A stretch of 20,308 nucleotides of DNA from Clostridia bacterium (GCA_017416885.1 JAFQAM010000283.1:1-20308), one strand, 5' to 3'; positions 6,842-13,842 are shown, counted from the first letter of the stretch. The notes: generated by a model not told the origin, from the sequence alone. Program-made: numbers and translations.

Positions 6842-7366
6842 ATGATAAGGATAAGAAGTTATGATTTAAAGTCTATTTTAATTCTATCTGTTTTTAAAAT
6901 ATTTTTATTAATCGGAATAATAATGATGTTTTTGAGTAAGAATGATGACGAACAAATCATAGTTCATGTTGCTATAATTTTAGGATTTATCGGTTTTTTA
7001 TTTATGTTACAAATACTTATTTATTTACTTACTTATAAAAAAGTGTTAATAGATGCTTTTGGAATAACTATTTGTGAGAAGTCTAATAAAAAAACTATTT
7101 TATGGAATGAAGTTAAACTTTTTACTTATTATAACGAAATGGTTATATTAGAACCAAATACATTAAAAGTTAAATATGGTAATAACGAAATATTGTTAGG
7201 TAAAAATTACTCTAATATTCATATATCTTTGAAAAAGTATAAAGAAGCTATAAATTTTATTCCAAAAGAGATATTAAAAAATAATGACCTATTTCTTTAT
7301 GAAACGCTTTATCTTTATAAACAAGACAAATATAAATTGTATAGTAAATCTGTACCAGGGAGATAG
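6842..7366 (+). CDS. Two-helix membrane protein with a PH-like tail
   Basis: This 174-aa protein is very AT-rich. It has hydrophobic helices at about residues 11-31 and 42-66 and then a tail with a YKKVLIDAFGITICEK strand pair and KKTILWNEVKLFTYY, the same design as 6191-6784 and 8990-9514. AAAGGAAA precedes the ATG. The last residues (SVPGR) lead directly into repeat debris, so the original C-terminus may have been altered when the repeat arrived. The function is unknown; it may belong to a membrane immunity-type family, which is speculative. Confidence 0.7.
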   Translation: MIRIRSYDLKSILILSVFKIFLLIGIIMMFLSKNDDEQIIVHVAIILGFIGFLFMLQILIYLLTYKKVLIDAFGITICEKSNKKTILWNEVKLFTYYNEMVILEPNTLKVKYGNNEILLGKNYSNIHISLKKYKEAINFIPKEILKNNDLFLYETLYLYKQDKYKLYSKSVPGR

Positions 7367-7367
7367 A

Positions 7368-7535
7368 GGACGGTTCTAGACGGACAGGACGGACAGGGGA
7401 CGGTTCCGTGTCCGACATTCCAGGGACAGTTCTATGGCACACAAACTCGGACAGAAGACGGTGGCGAAATCTGAAAACGCGAACAATTTTGAAATGATTT
7501 GCGTTCAGCACGAACACAGAACCGTCCCCTGTCCG
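7368..7535. repeat. REP doublet copy 1 (146 bp, 7390-7535) with a broken third unit at its left end
   Basis: A forward 25-base REP-like unit (7390-7414, starts CGGACAGGGGACGG) and its inverted partner (7511-7535, ends CGTCCCCTGTCCG) enclose a 96-base spacer that contains GGCACACAAACTCGG. Upstream, 7368-7389 is a degenerate fragment of the same unit. The arrangement is like a REPIN or a small non-autonomous element; no transposase is present. Confidence 0.85.
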
Positions 7536-7570
7536 AACATTTCGATTTTATTACAGGAGTAGTTTAAAAC

Positions 7571-8073
7571 ATGAAAAAACATTATTTTAATCCAAACGAA
7601 AGATTTTTTGGTATATTGAGCATGATTATTTTAATGGTTACTATAATTGCGCTGTCAATAAGTGCATTTATAGAAATAATAAACCATTCATTTGAAACTT
7701 CTAAATTATGGATTATTTTAGCCATATTTACTTTACCAATAATGTTGTTAATAGCGTGTATTGTGTATATAAAAAAGTATTCTGGTTATTTTTACATTGA
7801 AGATGATAGTTTAATCCTAATGAAGCACAGAAAAAAATAACAGTAACAATCAATAGCATTGAGAATGTTAGATTGAAACGCTATTTGCGCGAAAGATTAA
7901 AAAGAGGAGTTTCTGATAAAAGCAACAAGTATCAATTTTTAATAAAGTTAAAAAATGATAAAAATTTTATTCCATATCTAATAACGAATAGTGTTATGTA
8001 TGAAATCCTTGAACCATATAATGTTCATTTTTTACCAAAAGATTATGTTGAAATGATTAAACAAAAGGATTAA
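7571..8073 (+). pseudogene. Membrane protein split by a -1 frameshift in an A7 run; paralogue of 10179-10724
   Basis: The first part (7571-7840) starts MKKHYFNPNERFFGI, has two membrane helices and stops at TAA straight after seven A residues (7831-7837). In the -1 frame the sequence continues as KKITVTINSIENV and then YQFLIKLKND and YEILEPYNVHF to 8073. These match, in order, the middle and end of the intact 181-aa protein at 10179 (ELILKIEDIDI, IQFLIKMKDE and YKILEPYNVRF). One extra A would restore a single protein of about 167 residues. The slip site A-AAA-AAA followed by TAA is also a canonical -1 ribosomal frameshift heptamer. AGGAG lies 11 bases before the ATG. A frameshifted pseudogene, phase variation and a sequencing error are all possible. 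Confidence 0.75.
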
Positions 8074-8089
8074 AATTCAATATAACAAA

Positions 8090-8235
8090 CGGACAGGGGA
8101 CGGTTCTGTGTCCGATGTTCCAAGGACGGTTCTATGGCACACAAACTCGGACAGAAAACGGTGGCGAAATCTGAAAACGCGAACAAATTTGAAATGATTT
8201 GCGTTCAGCACGGACACAGAACCGTCCTCTGTCCG
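8090..8235. repeat. REP doublet copy 2 (146 bp)
   Basis: It has the same length and layout as copy 1: a forward unit at 8090-8114, a 96-base spacer and an inverted unit at 8211-8235. The spacer is nearly identical to copy 1 after GGCACACAAACTCGG. It lies 16 bases after the end of the split gene. Confidence 0.9.
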
Positions 8236-8236
8236 T

Positions 8237-8470
8237 GTGATAGATATAGCAATTTCACCGTTTGCGGAACAAGTTGTAAACTTTGGATTAAGAGGTGAAT
8301 CTTTAAAATTAAAGAACTATGTAATTAAAGCAATGTTGAATTTAGCTACGTTTTTTATCGATTATGGTAAATTTAAAGACAATTCTTTTGGTTTGAATAT
8401 TGAATTTGAATTTGGGAAAGACGCAGTTAATGGTATTATAGAAGATTACATAGGAAGAGAGTTAAATTAG
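8237..8470 (+). CDS. Orphan 77-aa fragment after the REP doublet, probably a truncated gene
   Basis: An open frame from GTG 8237 begins immediately after the repeat end, with no ribosome site, so the translation start is doubtful. It encodes LRGESLKLKNYVIKAMLNL and a C-terminal FGKDAVNGIIEDYIG. I recognise no family, and unlike its neighbours it has no membrane helix. The likeliest reading is the 3' remnant of a gene whose 5' part was lost at the repeat. Confidence 0.4.
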   Translation: MIDIAISPFAEQVVNFGLRGESLKLKNYVIKAMLNLATFFIDYGKFKDNSFGLNIEFEFGKDAVNGIIEDYIGRELN

Positions 8471-8500
8471 TATTTAGTATTAAATGTTAGGCGAGGTTTT

Positions 8501-8953
8501 ATGGAGAAGTTAAAACAAATTTTAAAAAGAGACGTAATAGGTGGTTGCGTATTGATAGGTGTATTCTTTTTGGTTGGAATTATCTGCATAATTTTTTTAA
8601 CAATTAAAAATTTTCATTTCAATACAGAAAACGAAATAACCTATGCTGTTTGTTCTATATTTTTTTTATTTCTTTCTTTAGTAGGGATTGTATATACTGT
8701 ATTTTCATGTTTAATACCGGAATTAAAAGATTATAAATTATTGAAACAAGGATTTTTTGAACAGGTTGATGCAGTGGTTGTTAAAAAGGATATTGATTTT
8801 AAAACTTTGATAACAACCATAAGGAACATAGAGAACGGTGAAATTTACAAATTTGAATTTCTCGCTAAAACTGAAATTGGAAAAACATATACATTTTATT
8901 ATGTAAGAAATTCTAAACTCATCGTTTTCGAACCATTATCGAAAAACAAGTGA
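8501..8953 (+). CDS. Two-helix membrane protein of unknown function
   Basis: GAGG lies 7 bases before the ATG. The 150-aa protein has hydrophobic helices at about residues 13-36 and 48-72. The cytoplasmic tail contains QGFFEQVDAVVVKKD and a short beta-like segment (IYKFEFLAKTEIGKTYTFYY), as in small PH- or SH3-like domains. Its stop codon overlaps the first bases of a truncated REP unit at 8952. It belongs to the island's series of two-helix proteins; the function is unknown. Confidence 0.7.
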   Translation: MEKLKQILKRDVIGGCVLIGVFFLVGIICIIFLTIKNFHFNTENEITYAVCSIFFLFLSLVGIVYTVFSCLIPELKDYKLLKQGFFEQVDAVVVKKDIDFKTLITTIRNIENGEIYKFEFLAKTEIGKTYTFYYVRNSKLIVFEPLSKNK

Positions 8954-8968
8954 ACCGTCCCCTGTCCG
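8952..8968 (-). repeat. Truncated REP-like unit, inverted
   Basis: GAACCGTCCCCTGTCCG is the inner two-thirds of the inverted REP-like unit and begins within the stop codon of 8501-8953. Confidence 0.8.
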
Positions 8969-8989
8969 AACACCGAAAGGAAAATATGT

Positions 8990-9514
8990 ATGAAGAAAAA
9001 AATTTTAAAGGTATATTATGCCTCTGTTATGTTGAGTGTTTGGTTTTTAGTTTTCTTGACTTTATCGATATTTGTTTTCATGTTTGCTATTTTTGACAGT
9101 TCCCACGACACTTTATGGGCAATCGTGCTATCTTCCATTCTACTACTTTTCTTTTCGACATATTCTATCATTACTGCATTGTACATGACGCAACGAGCAG
9201 AAATAAGTGAACACGGGATTACTATATATTCGATATTTTTCTCAACGATCAAAGTAATCAAATGGAATGAGTTAATAGATATAAGAACCGAAAGCGTTGT
9301 AACATTTTCTTCCGCCTATGGATATCGTTCTTCAAAGGGTTGGATTGTACTGTATACAGACTCGTCCCAAAAAGAAAAAGAACGCAAGCCATTTAACCGA
9401 AAGAAAGCAGGACCTTGGTATATTAGCTGCACAAAAGAAAATATAACCGTTTTGACAGAATATGTAAACAAATACGCCTCCCACATATCCAATGATCCCA
9501 ATGTGTTTTTTTAA
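8990..9514 (+). CDS. Two-helix membrane protein with a PH-like tail
   Basis: AAAGGA at 8976-8981 sets the ATG at 8990. Helices lie at about residues 12-35 and 43-64. The tail begins AEISEHGITIYSIFF and then IKVIKWNELIDIRTE, the strand-turn-strand plus W-x-E pattern shared with the tail at 6842 (ILWNEVKLFTYY) and typical of bacterial PH-like domains. It ends with a basic KERKPFNRKKAGPWYIS segment. The gene ends one base before a solo REP unit. Base use is less AT-rich than in the gene at 6842, suggesting a different recent origin. Confidence 0.72.
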   Translation: MKKKILKVYYASVMLSVWFLVFLTLSIFVFMFAIFDSSHDTLWAIVLSSILLLFFSTYSIITALYMTQRAEISEHGITIYSIFFSTIKVIKWNELIDIRTESVVTFSSAYGYRSSKGWIVLYTDSSQKEKERKPFNRKKAGPWYISCTKENITVLTEYVNKYASHISNDPNVFF

Positions 9515-9515
9515 G

Positions 9516-9540
9516 CGGACGGGGGACGGTTCTGTGTCCG
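9516..9540 (+). repeat. Solo REP-like palindrome, forward
   Basis: A 25-base unit starting CGGACGGGGGACGG and ending TTCTGTGTCCG, one base after the preceding stop codon and 14 bases before the next start. Confidence 0.85.
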
Positions 9541-9554
9541 CATTAAGGAGAACT

Positions 9555-10013
9555 ATGGAAAATACTTTGAAAGCAATAAAATGCATAGTAATGATATGGA
9601 TTGCATATCCAATTGCAAGCATACTTTGGTATTTTGAAGGAAGCAGACAAGAATTTGGATGGATTCCAGGTGCAATAGCAGGAGTAGCTTTAACAATAGG
9701 TGTTATCATATATTTTGCAATTGAAGAAATTAAAAAAAGAAAAACGAAAGTAATCAAAGATCTTACTTATGATGATTTTATAAATAAATTAAAAGAAGAG
9801 CCCACATCTTTTGAATTTATATATCGCCATTGTAAACTTACGATCTATAAATTAGAAAAGGTATTTGTTTGTGAGATTTCAAGCGAAGAGGAAGTTATTT
9901 CCAAACACGATTTTTTGACAATAGAAGAGCTGTTATTCTATAAAATGATAGCCAATCAAACATTGCAAGAGTTATGGCCTAACTTTGATGAGATAAATAT
10001 GTATAACAATTAA
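9555..10013 (+). CDS. Two-helix membrane protein of unknown function
   Basis: AAGGAG lies 4-5 bases before ATG 9555, so I prefer it to the upstream in-frame ATG at 9492, which would translate through the REP unit. The 152-aa protein has helices at about residues 6-22 and 34-54. The soluble tail (TYDDFINKLKEEPTSFEF, then CEISSEEEVISKHDFLTIEE) is acidic and helical, different from the PH-like tails nearby. Its shape resembles immunity proteins of secreted-toxin systems, but no toxin gene is in view. The function is unknown. Confidence 0.7.
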   Translation: MENTLKAIKCIVMIWIAYPIASILWYFEGSRQEFGWIPGAIAGVALTIGVIIYFAIEEIKKRKTKVIKDLTYDDFINKLKEEPTSFEFIYRHCKLTIYKLEKVFVCEISSEEEVISKHDFLTIEELLFYKMIANQTLQELWPNFDEINMYNN

Positions 10014-10016
10014 CTG

Positions 10017-10143
10017 TTCAGGTCTTCCAAGCGCCGGTTCTACGGCACACAAACTCGGACAGAAGACGGTGGCGAAATCTGAAAACGCGAACAATTTTGA
10101 AATGATTTGCGTTCAGCACGGACACAGAACCGTCCCCTGTCCG
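10017..10143. repeat. REP doublet copy 3, left unit degenerate
   Basis: The inverted right unit (10119-10143) and the spacer are almost identical to copy 1, but the left unit has decayed to a remnant near CTGTTCAGG. The 40 or so bases after it (AACATTTCGATTTTATTACA onward, into the next gene start) are also identical to those after copy 1, showing that a larger segment was duplicated. Confidence 0.8.
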
Positions 10144-10178
10144 AACATTTCGATTTTATTACAGGAGTAGTTTAAAAC

Positions 10179-10724
10179 ATGAAAAAATATCCTTTTAATC
10201 CAACTGGAAAATTTGGAATTATAATGGCAACATTTATTACAATTTTTATGACAGTGGGTGCTATTGTTTTTGGATATATACAAACTTCGGAGCTTTTTCT
10301 CGGTAGCTCAGCTTTTGGAATGATATTTGCTACTTGTTTAATTCCGGGTGTGCTTCTTTTGGTGTTATTTATCGATTATTTAATTAAAGACTCGGGTTAC
10401 TTTTACATAAAGAATGACGATTTGATTTTAGTAAAGAATAGGCGCGAACTGATATTAAAAATCGAAGATATAGATATTATCAAATTGAAATATCAGGAGA
10501 GATACAAAAGCGGCCGTGGAAGCAGGGGACTAAAAGGAAATGATATACAATTTTTAATAAAAATGAAAGATGAAAAAAATACATTGCCATTTTTTATAAC
10601 TAATAGTATGTTATATAAAATTCTTGAACCTTACAATGTCCGCTTTAGACCAAAGGATTTTATTGAAGATATAGAAAGAGATTTAAATGATAATCAAGGT
10701 GTGATTTTGTGGTTTCACAAGTAA
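10179..10724 (+). CDS. Two-helix membrane protein, intact paralogue of 7571-8073
   Basis: The 181-aa protein starts MKKYPFNPTGKFGI with the same leader and ribosome site (AGGAG) as its paralogue. Helices lie at about residues 13-34 and 42-67. A PH-like stretch follows: SGYFYIKNDDLILVKNRREL, IEDIDIIKL and then FLIKMKDE, FFITNSMLYKIL and PYNVRFRPKDF. The last 16 residues (NDNQGVILWFHK) run up to a truncated REP unit. The function is unknown. The duplicated leader suggests that the pair arose by recombination between flanking repeats. Confidence 0.72.
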   Translation: MKKYPFNPTGKFGIIMATFITIFMTVGAIVFGYIQTSELFLGSSAFGMIFATCLIPGVLLLVLFIDYLIKDSGYFYIKNDDLILVKNRRELILKIEDIDIIKLKYQERYKSGRGSRGLKGNDIQFLIKMKDEKNTLPFFITNSMLYKILEPYNVRFRPKDFIEDIERDLNDNQGVILWFHK

Positions 10725-10726
10725 AA

Positions 10727-10743
10727 GAACCGTCCCCTGTCCG
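10727..10743 (-). repeat. Truncated REP-like unit closing the island, plus a solo mini-hairpin
   Basis: GAACCGTCCCCTGTCCG is the same truncated form as at 8952. Just after it, CACC-AAC-GGTG (10752-10762) is a single hairpin of the type found in the arrays. Confidence 0.75.
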
Positions 10744-10776
10744 CATTAATACACCAACGGTGCAATATAAACACTA

Positions 10777-10803
10777 AAAAAACGACACATAGTGTCGTTT
10801 TTT
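10777..10803. terminator. Bidirectional terminator between the island and the SDR gene
   Basis: AACGACAC-ATA-GTGTCGTT has an A-run on the left and a T-run on the right, so it works on both strands. It lies just after the SDR stop codon. Confidence 0.88.
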
Positions 10804-10804
10804 C

Positions 10805-11605
10805 TTATCCTTTAAATAAATCAAGACCGCTTTTTCTTAAAAACCAACTGATGAATTTCGGCGCGAAATTAGGGAATAAGCGATACAAAAAGCTCATAAA
10901 ATGACCGTCAAGGCCTGTGACAATACGCTTTTTGCGTCGCTTCACTCTTCTTAAAATTTTACCTACGGTTTTCTTGCAATCAGCAGAGAAAAGTCTGATT
11001 AGCTTTGCTTCCTTTTCGTTCATTTCTTGATTTTTCATAATATCCGTTTTTACAAATCCACATAAAACACAGGACACCGATACATCCTTAATTTCTCTTG
11101 CGATTGACTGTGTAAAGTGATATGATGCGCTTTTAGAAGCGGTATATCCGCTAACAAGTGAAAACGGACAAAGAGCAGATGCAGATGCTACATTGACAAT
11201 AGCGCCGCCTTTATTCATAATAGGCAAAATCAGCTTGCAAGCATAAACCTGCGCAAGATAATTTATAGAAAGCGCTTTTTCATATTCCTCTATATCGGTA
11301 TTTTCAAATGTGGCAAACTTAGGCAAAATTCCCGCGCAATTTATTAAAATATCCACACATATACGGCTGTTTTTTAAAAAATCACTAAAGCTCAGCCAAT
11401 TTTCCTTAATAGCAACATCCATAGAATAGGGAATATATTTTTCGCCAAGCTCCGCTTTTACACCGTTTAAGCGATTTTCATTTCTTGCAATTGCATACAC
11501 CGTGCAGCCGTATTTCTCTATAAGCGTTCTTGCAATTTCCTTGCCGATACCGCTTGAAGCGCCTGTTACAATAGCGATTTTATTTTTATAATCAAGTCGC
11601 TTCAT
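10805..11605 (-). CDS. Short-chain dehydrogenase/reductase (SDR)
   Basis: This 266-aa classical SDR has the nucleotide-binding TGASSGIG (residues 14-21), the NCAG motif (89-92), catalytic-type serines in VASASAL and Y154-x-x-x-K158 in SGYTASK. It would oxidise or reduce an alcohol or ketone with NAD(P)H in the cytoplasm; the substrate cannot be read from the sequence. The C-terminus (residues 215-266) is basic, then hydrophobic (FMSFLYRLFPNFAPKFISWF), which suggests membrane association as in lipid-acting SDRs of the DltE/YqjQ type. It starts 3 bases after the DUF6062 stop with only a weak ribosome site, so it is probably coupled to that gene. Confidence 0.9.
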   Translation of the reverse strand: MKRLDYKNKIAIVTGASSGIGKEIARTLIEKYGCTVYAIARNENRLNGVKAELGEKYIPYSMDVAIKENWLSFSDFLKNSRICVDILINCAGILPKFATFENTDIEEYEKALSINYLAQVYACKLILPIMNKGGAIVNVASASALCPFSLVSGYTASKSASYHFTQSIAREIKDVSVSCVLCGFVKTDIMKNQEMNEKEAKLIRLFSADCKKTVGKILRRVKRRKKRIVTGLDGHFMSFLYRLFPNFAPKFISWFLRKSGLDLFKG

Positions 11606-11608
11606 TTA

Positions 11609-12307
11609 TTATTTACCGCTTAAAAGCTTAATTGCTCTTTCAACTGCATCACGGGAGTCATACCACGGTTCACTGTCATAGCGATAGTCAAATTTTTTGG
11701 CAAACCAAGAAACATCCTTAATGATTTTATCAAGATATTTTTCTTGAATTAGCGACACATCACTGTAAAATTCCTCAAATTTTTTCTTGTCAAGCTTGTT
11801 TTTTGCATATTCAAGAAGCATTTGATAATGCTCCATGCAAAAATATTTTTGCTTCTTTGTTTTTACTCTGAAATCAGGATCGTAGCCGTGTAAATATACG
11901 GTAGTTTCAATCATTCGCATAATGTGGTAATTTACCTTTTCGCATATGTAGCAGCTTTCATTTAAAGATTTTGTAGCCTTAACTTGACTTTTATGCTTCG
12001 GCACAATAATATTCTTTAACGGATTACCCTTCATCTTACCGCGAATGGTATCAAGATGGCTTTCCAGAATAAGAGCAAGAGAAAGCTTATTCGGTCTTTG
12101 CAGCATCAAATCAAAATGGCGCTTGCAAAATCCCTTTTCGTTTGTCTCAATGCGTATATTCGGCTCCATCATCGCAGGGCCAAGCGCAATATCAACCTCT
12201 TTGTTTTCAAGTTTTTCAAGCATTTTGCATATAGGACACTCGCACGCATCCACCTTTGCACATTCGTCAAATGCTTCGTTTACAGGTATCATGTATATTT
12301 GTTCCAT
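11609..12307 (-). CDS. DUF6062 family protein
   Basis: This 232-aa soluble protein has four Cys/His clusters: CECPICKMLE, GFCKRHFDLML, CYICEKVNYHIMR and FCMEHYQMLL. The pattern of CxxC and C-x3-H pairs suggests two metal sites. MIPVNEAF and the MMEPNIRIETNEKGFC segment match the DUF6062 family of Clostridia as I recall it; the function is unknown. AAGGAG stands before the start at 12307. It is the first gene of a two-gene operon with the SDR. The 380-base gap upstream holds array 2; I found no clear minus-strand promoter in it. Confidence 0.8.
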   Translation of the reverse strand: MEQIYMIPVNEAFDECAKVDACECPICKMLEKLENKEVDIALGPAMMEPNIRIETNEKGFCKRHFDLMLQRPNKLSLALILESHLDTIRGKMKGNPLKNIIVPKHKSQVKATKSLNESCYICEKVNYHIMRMIETTVYLHGYDPDFRVKTKKQKYFCMEHYQMLLEYAKNKLDKKKFEEFYSDVSLIQEKYLDKIIKDVSWFAKKFDYRYDSEPWYDSRDAVERAIKLLSGK

Positions 12308-12370
12308 AAATTCGCTCCTTTCAGTCGCTTCATAGGGTATAGTGGTTCACTTTGCTCACTGGGGATAGGG

Positions 12371-12584
12371 AGCAACTTTGTTGCTATCACACCATAGGTG
12401 TGTATATCATCAATGCGTAACATTGCATATCATTACGCACTGCGTGTATATCATCAACCGTAGGTTGTATTCCTAAAATGTGCTACGCACTCGATATATT
12501 TGCTACGCAAATTCGATATATTTCACTGCGTGAAATTCGATATAAGACCTACGGTCTTTCGATATATTTTCGCTTTGCGAAAAT
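12371..12584. repeat. Array 2: about nine or ten covarying mini-hairpins
   Basis: Units in order include AGCAAC-TTT-GTTGCT (12371), CACACC-ATA-GGTGTG (12388), ACGC-ACT-GCGT (12435), CAACC-GTA-GGTTG (12455), GTGC-TAC-GCAC (12480), TTTGC-TAC-GCAAA (12499), TTTCAC-TGC-GTGAAA (12521), AAGACC-TAC-GGTCTT (12544) and TTTTCGC-TTT-GCGAAAA (12567). An imperfect unit lies near 12413. Linkers are TATATCATCA in the first half and TTCGATATAT in the second. An AGTG-GTT-CACT palindrome at 12341 may be a further unit. Stems change but remain complementary. There is no gene in this gap. Confidence 0.85.
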
Positions 12585-12590
12585 GTGAAC

Positions 12591-12618
12591 TACATCCTAC
12601 ATCCTATATCCTATATCC
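12591..12618 (+). repeat. Four tandem copies of a 7-base repeat
   Basis: TACATCC twice, then TATATCC twice, directly after array 2 and 11 bases before the glycosylase promoter. Confidence 0.85.
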
Positions 12619-12628
12619 TAATTTCCTC

Positions 12629-12657
12629 TTGACTTACTTTAATTATAACTGTATAAT
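12629..12657 (+). promoter_or_regulatory. Predicted sigma-A promoter for the DNA glycosylase gene
   Basis: TTGACT (12629-12634), 17 bases and TATAAT (12652-12657) lie 30 bases before the start codon. It is close to consensus. Confidence 0.82.
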
Positions 12658-12687
12658 ATAAATAATTCAATAGAAAAAGAGGATTTT

Positions 12688-13566
12688 ATGGAGAAAATTA
12701 CGGAATTTGTGATAGAAAACGGTATAAAATGCGTAAAAATAGAGAACATTTTTTACACCGATATTTTCAAAACCTTTGATTGCGGTCAATGCTTTCGCTT
12801 TGAGCCTGTGTCAATTTTTGGCAACAAATACGAATTTGGCGGTGTAGCCTTTGGCAGATATGTAGTTTTCGGTCAAGACGATTTTAACGAGGTAATTATA
12901 TATAACGCGACAAAAGAGGACTACCTTAACATATGGCGCGATTTTTTAGCATTTGATGTTGACTATGATGAAATTAACAAGGAAATTTCAAAAGCTATCA
13001 ACCATAGCCATATGGATAAGGCAACCGAATATTCAAGGGGTATCAGAATTTTAAGACAGGACAGATGGGAATGTATTTGCTCATTCATCATTTCTCAAAA
13101 TAATAATATTCCGAGAATAAAGAAAATTGTTACCTCTTTGTGCGAAAAATACGGACAATGTGTCGATTTTTTAGGAAAAAAGCATTATTCCTTCCCAACT
13201 CCCGAAGCGCTTTTAAATGCGGGCGTTGATGAAATTTTCAGCCTTAAAACAGGCTTCCGCGCAAAATACATAATTGATGCTTGCGACAAAATCGTAAACG
13301 GCGAAATCAACCTCGATGATATCTATAATGAGCAAAATTTCGACACCTGTGTGGATAATTTGTGCAAAATCAAGGGCGTTGGCTTAAAGGTTGCAGCCTG
13401 CGCGCTTCTTTTCGGCTTTAATAAAACAGAAGCATTCCCCATTGATGTGTGGATAAAAAGAGTTATAAGCAATCGCTTTAACGGCGAGCTTGATATATCC
13501 CTCTTTGGCAAAAACGGCGGAATTGCCCAACAGTATTTATTTTATTATGAAAGGAGTGTTAATTAG
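12688..13566 (+). CDS. 8-oxoguanine DNA glycosylase/AP lyase (OGG1 family)
   Basis: This 292-aa protein removes oxidised guanine from DNA as the first step of base-excision repair. The N-terminal DCGQCFRF matches the OGG1-type region (DGGQAFRW in others). The middle ICSFIISQNNNIPRIKKIV matches the HhH-GPD superfamily. The helix-hairpin-helix KIKGVGLKVAACALLFG holds the catalytic lysine (K234), and FPIDVW holds the catalytic aspartate (D253). Bacterial OGG1-type enzymes are typical of Clostridia, which generally use this instead of MutM-only repair; that last point is general knowledge. The start has AGAGGATTTT upstream. It is flanked on both sides by mini-hairpin arrays and has no clear terminator. 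Confidence 0.88.
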   Translation: MEKITEFVIENGIKCVKIENIFYTDIFKTFDCGQCFRFEPVSIFGNKYEFGGVAFGRYVVFGQDDFNEVIIYNATKEDYLNIWRDFLAFDVDYDEINKEISKAINHSHMDKATEYSRGIRILRQDRWECICSFIISQNNNIPRIKKIVTSLCEKYGQCVDFLGKKHYSFPTPEALLNAGVDEIFSLKTGFRAKYIIDACDKIVNGEINLDDIYNEQNFDTCVDNLCKIKGVGLKVAACALLFGFNKTEAFPIDVWIKRVISNRFNGELDISLFGKNGGIAQQYLFYYERSVN

Positions 13567-13582
13567 CCGTCAGCCGTCAGCG
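13564..13582. repeat. GCCGTCA direct repeat overlapping the glycosylase stop codon
   Basis: TAGCCGTCAGCCGTCAGCG holds two GCCGTCA units. Its reverse complement resembles the GCTGAC/GGCTAACGG repeat at 13843-13876 on the other side of array 3. Confidence 0.8.
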
Positions 13583-13588
13583 TTTCTT

Positions 13589-13697
13589 ATTTTTGTAACG
13601 CAAAAATATATCGAAATTTACGAAGTAAATTATATCGAATTTTGCAACGCAAAATATATCGGATTTGCGAAGCAAATATATCGACTTGCGTAGCAAG
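13589..13697. repeat. Array 3: five covarying mini-hairpins with an ATATATCGA linker
   Basis: Units are TTTTTGT-AAC-GCAAAAA (13590), AATTTAC-GAA-GTAAATT (13615), ATTTTGC-AAC-GCAAAAT (13639), ATTTGC-GAA-GCAAAT (13663) and CTTGC-GTA-GCAAG (13685), separated by ATATATCGAA-like linkers. Except for the TAACG loop of the first unit, loops are closed by C-G. The linker is the reverse complement of the one in the second half of array 2, so the two arrays face each other across the glycosylase gene. Confidence 0.87.
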
Positions 13698-13794
13698 CAA
13701 AATAGCGCTTGCCTAATGGCAAATATACACTTACACAAAATGTATTTACGAAATAATAGAAAAGCTTTTAAATATAAAAAAATCAAAAATTTTA

Positions 13795-13823
13795 TTGATA
13801 TTATGTAAGACTTGTGATAGAAT
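13795..13823 (+). promoter_or_regulatory. Predicted promoter for the sugar kinase gene
   Basis: TTGATA (13795-13800), 17 bases and TAGAAT (13818-13823) would start a 5' leader of about 65 bases that includes the GGCTAACGG repeats. The stretch 13698-13794 is AT-rich and empty. Confidence 0.65.
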
Positions 13824-13842
13824 AGATATGTTAAAAAACAAA

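Noticed and set aside
7390..7535. Insertion sequence
   Set aside because: It is only 146 bp, with no transposase. It fits a REP doublet, so it is listed as a repeat.
7434..7562. 42-codon ORF inside REP doublet copy 1 (starts MAHKLGQKTVAKSE)
   Set aside because: It has no ribosome site, its start is ACG in copy 3 and it ends differently in copy 2. It is more likely conserved repeat sequence than a gene.
9492..9554. Upstream ATG for the gene at 9555
   Set aside because: It would overlap the preceding gene and translate the REP unit; the ribosome site fits 9555.
12371..12584. Possible CRISPR array
   Set aside because: Units differ in sequence, the loop is three bases and the spacing is about 20 bases. 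There are no identical repeats with unique 30-base spacers, and no cas genes are in the window.
13490..13693. ORF reading through the glycosylase end and array 3
   Set aside because: It lies out of frame in the glycosylase and then in hairpin repeats; it has no ribosome site or recognisable protein.
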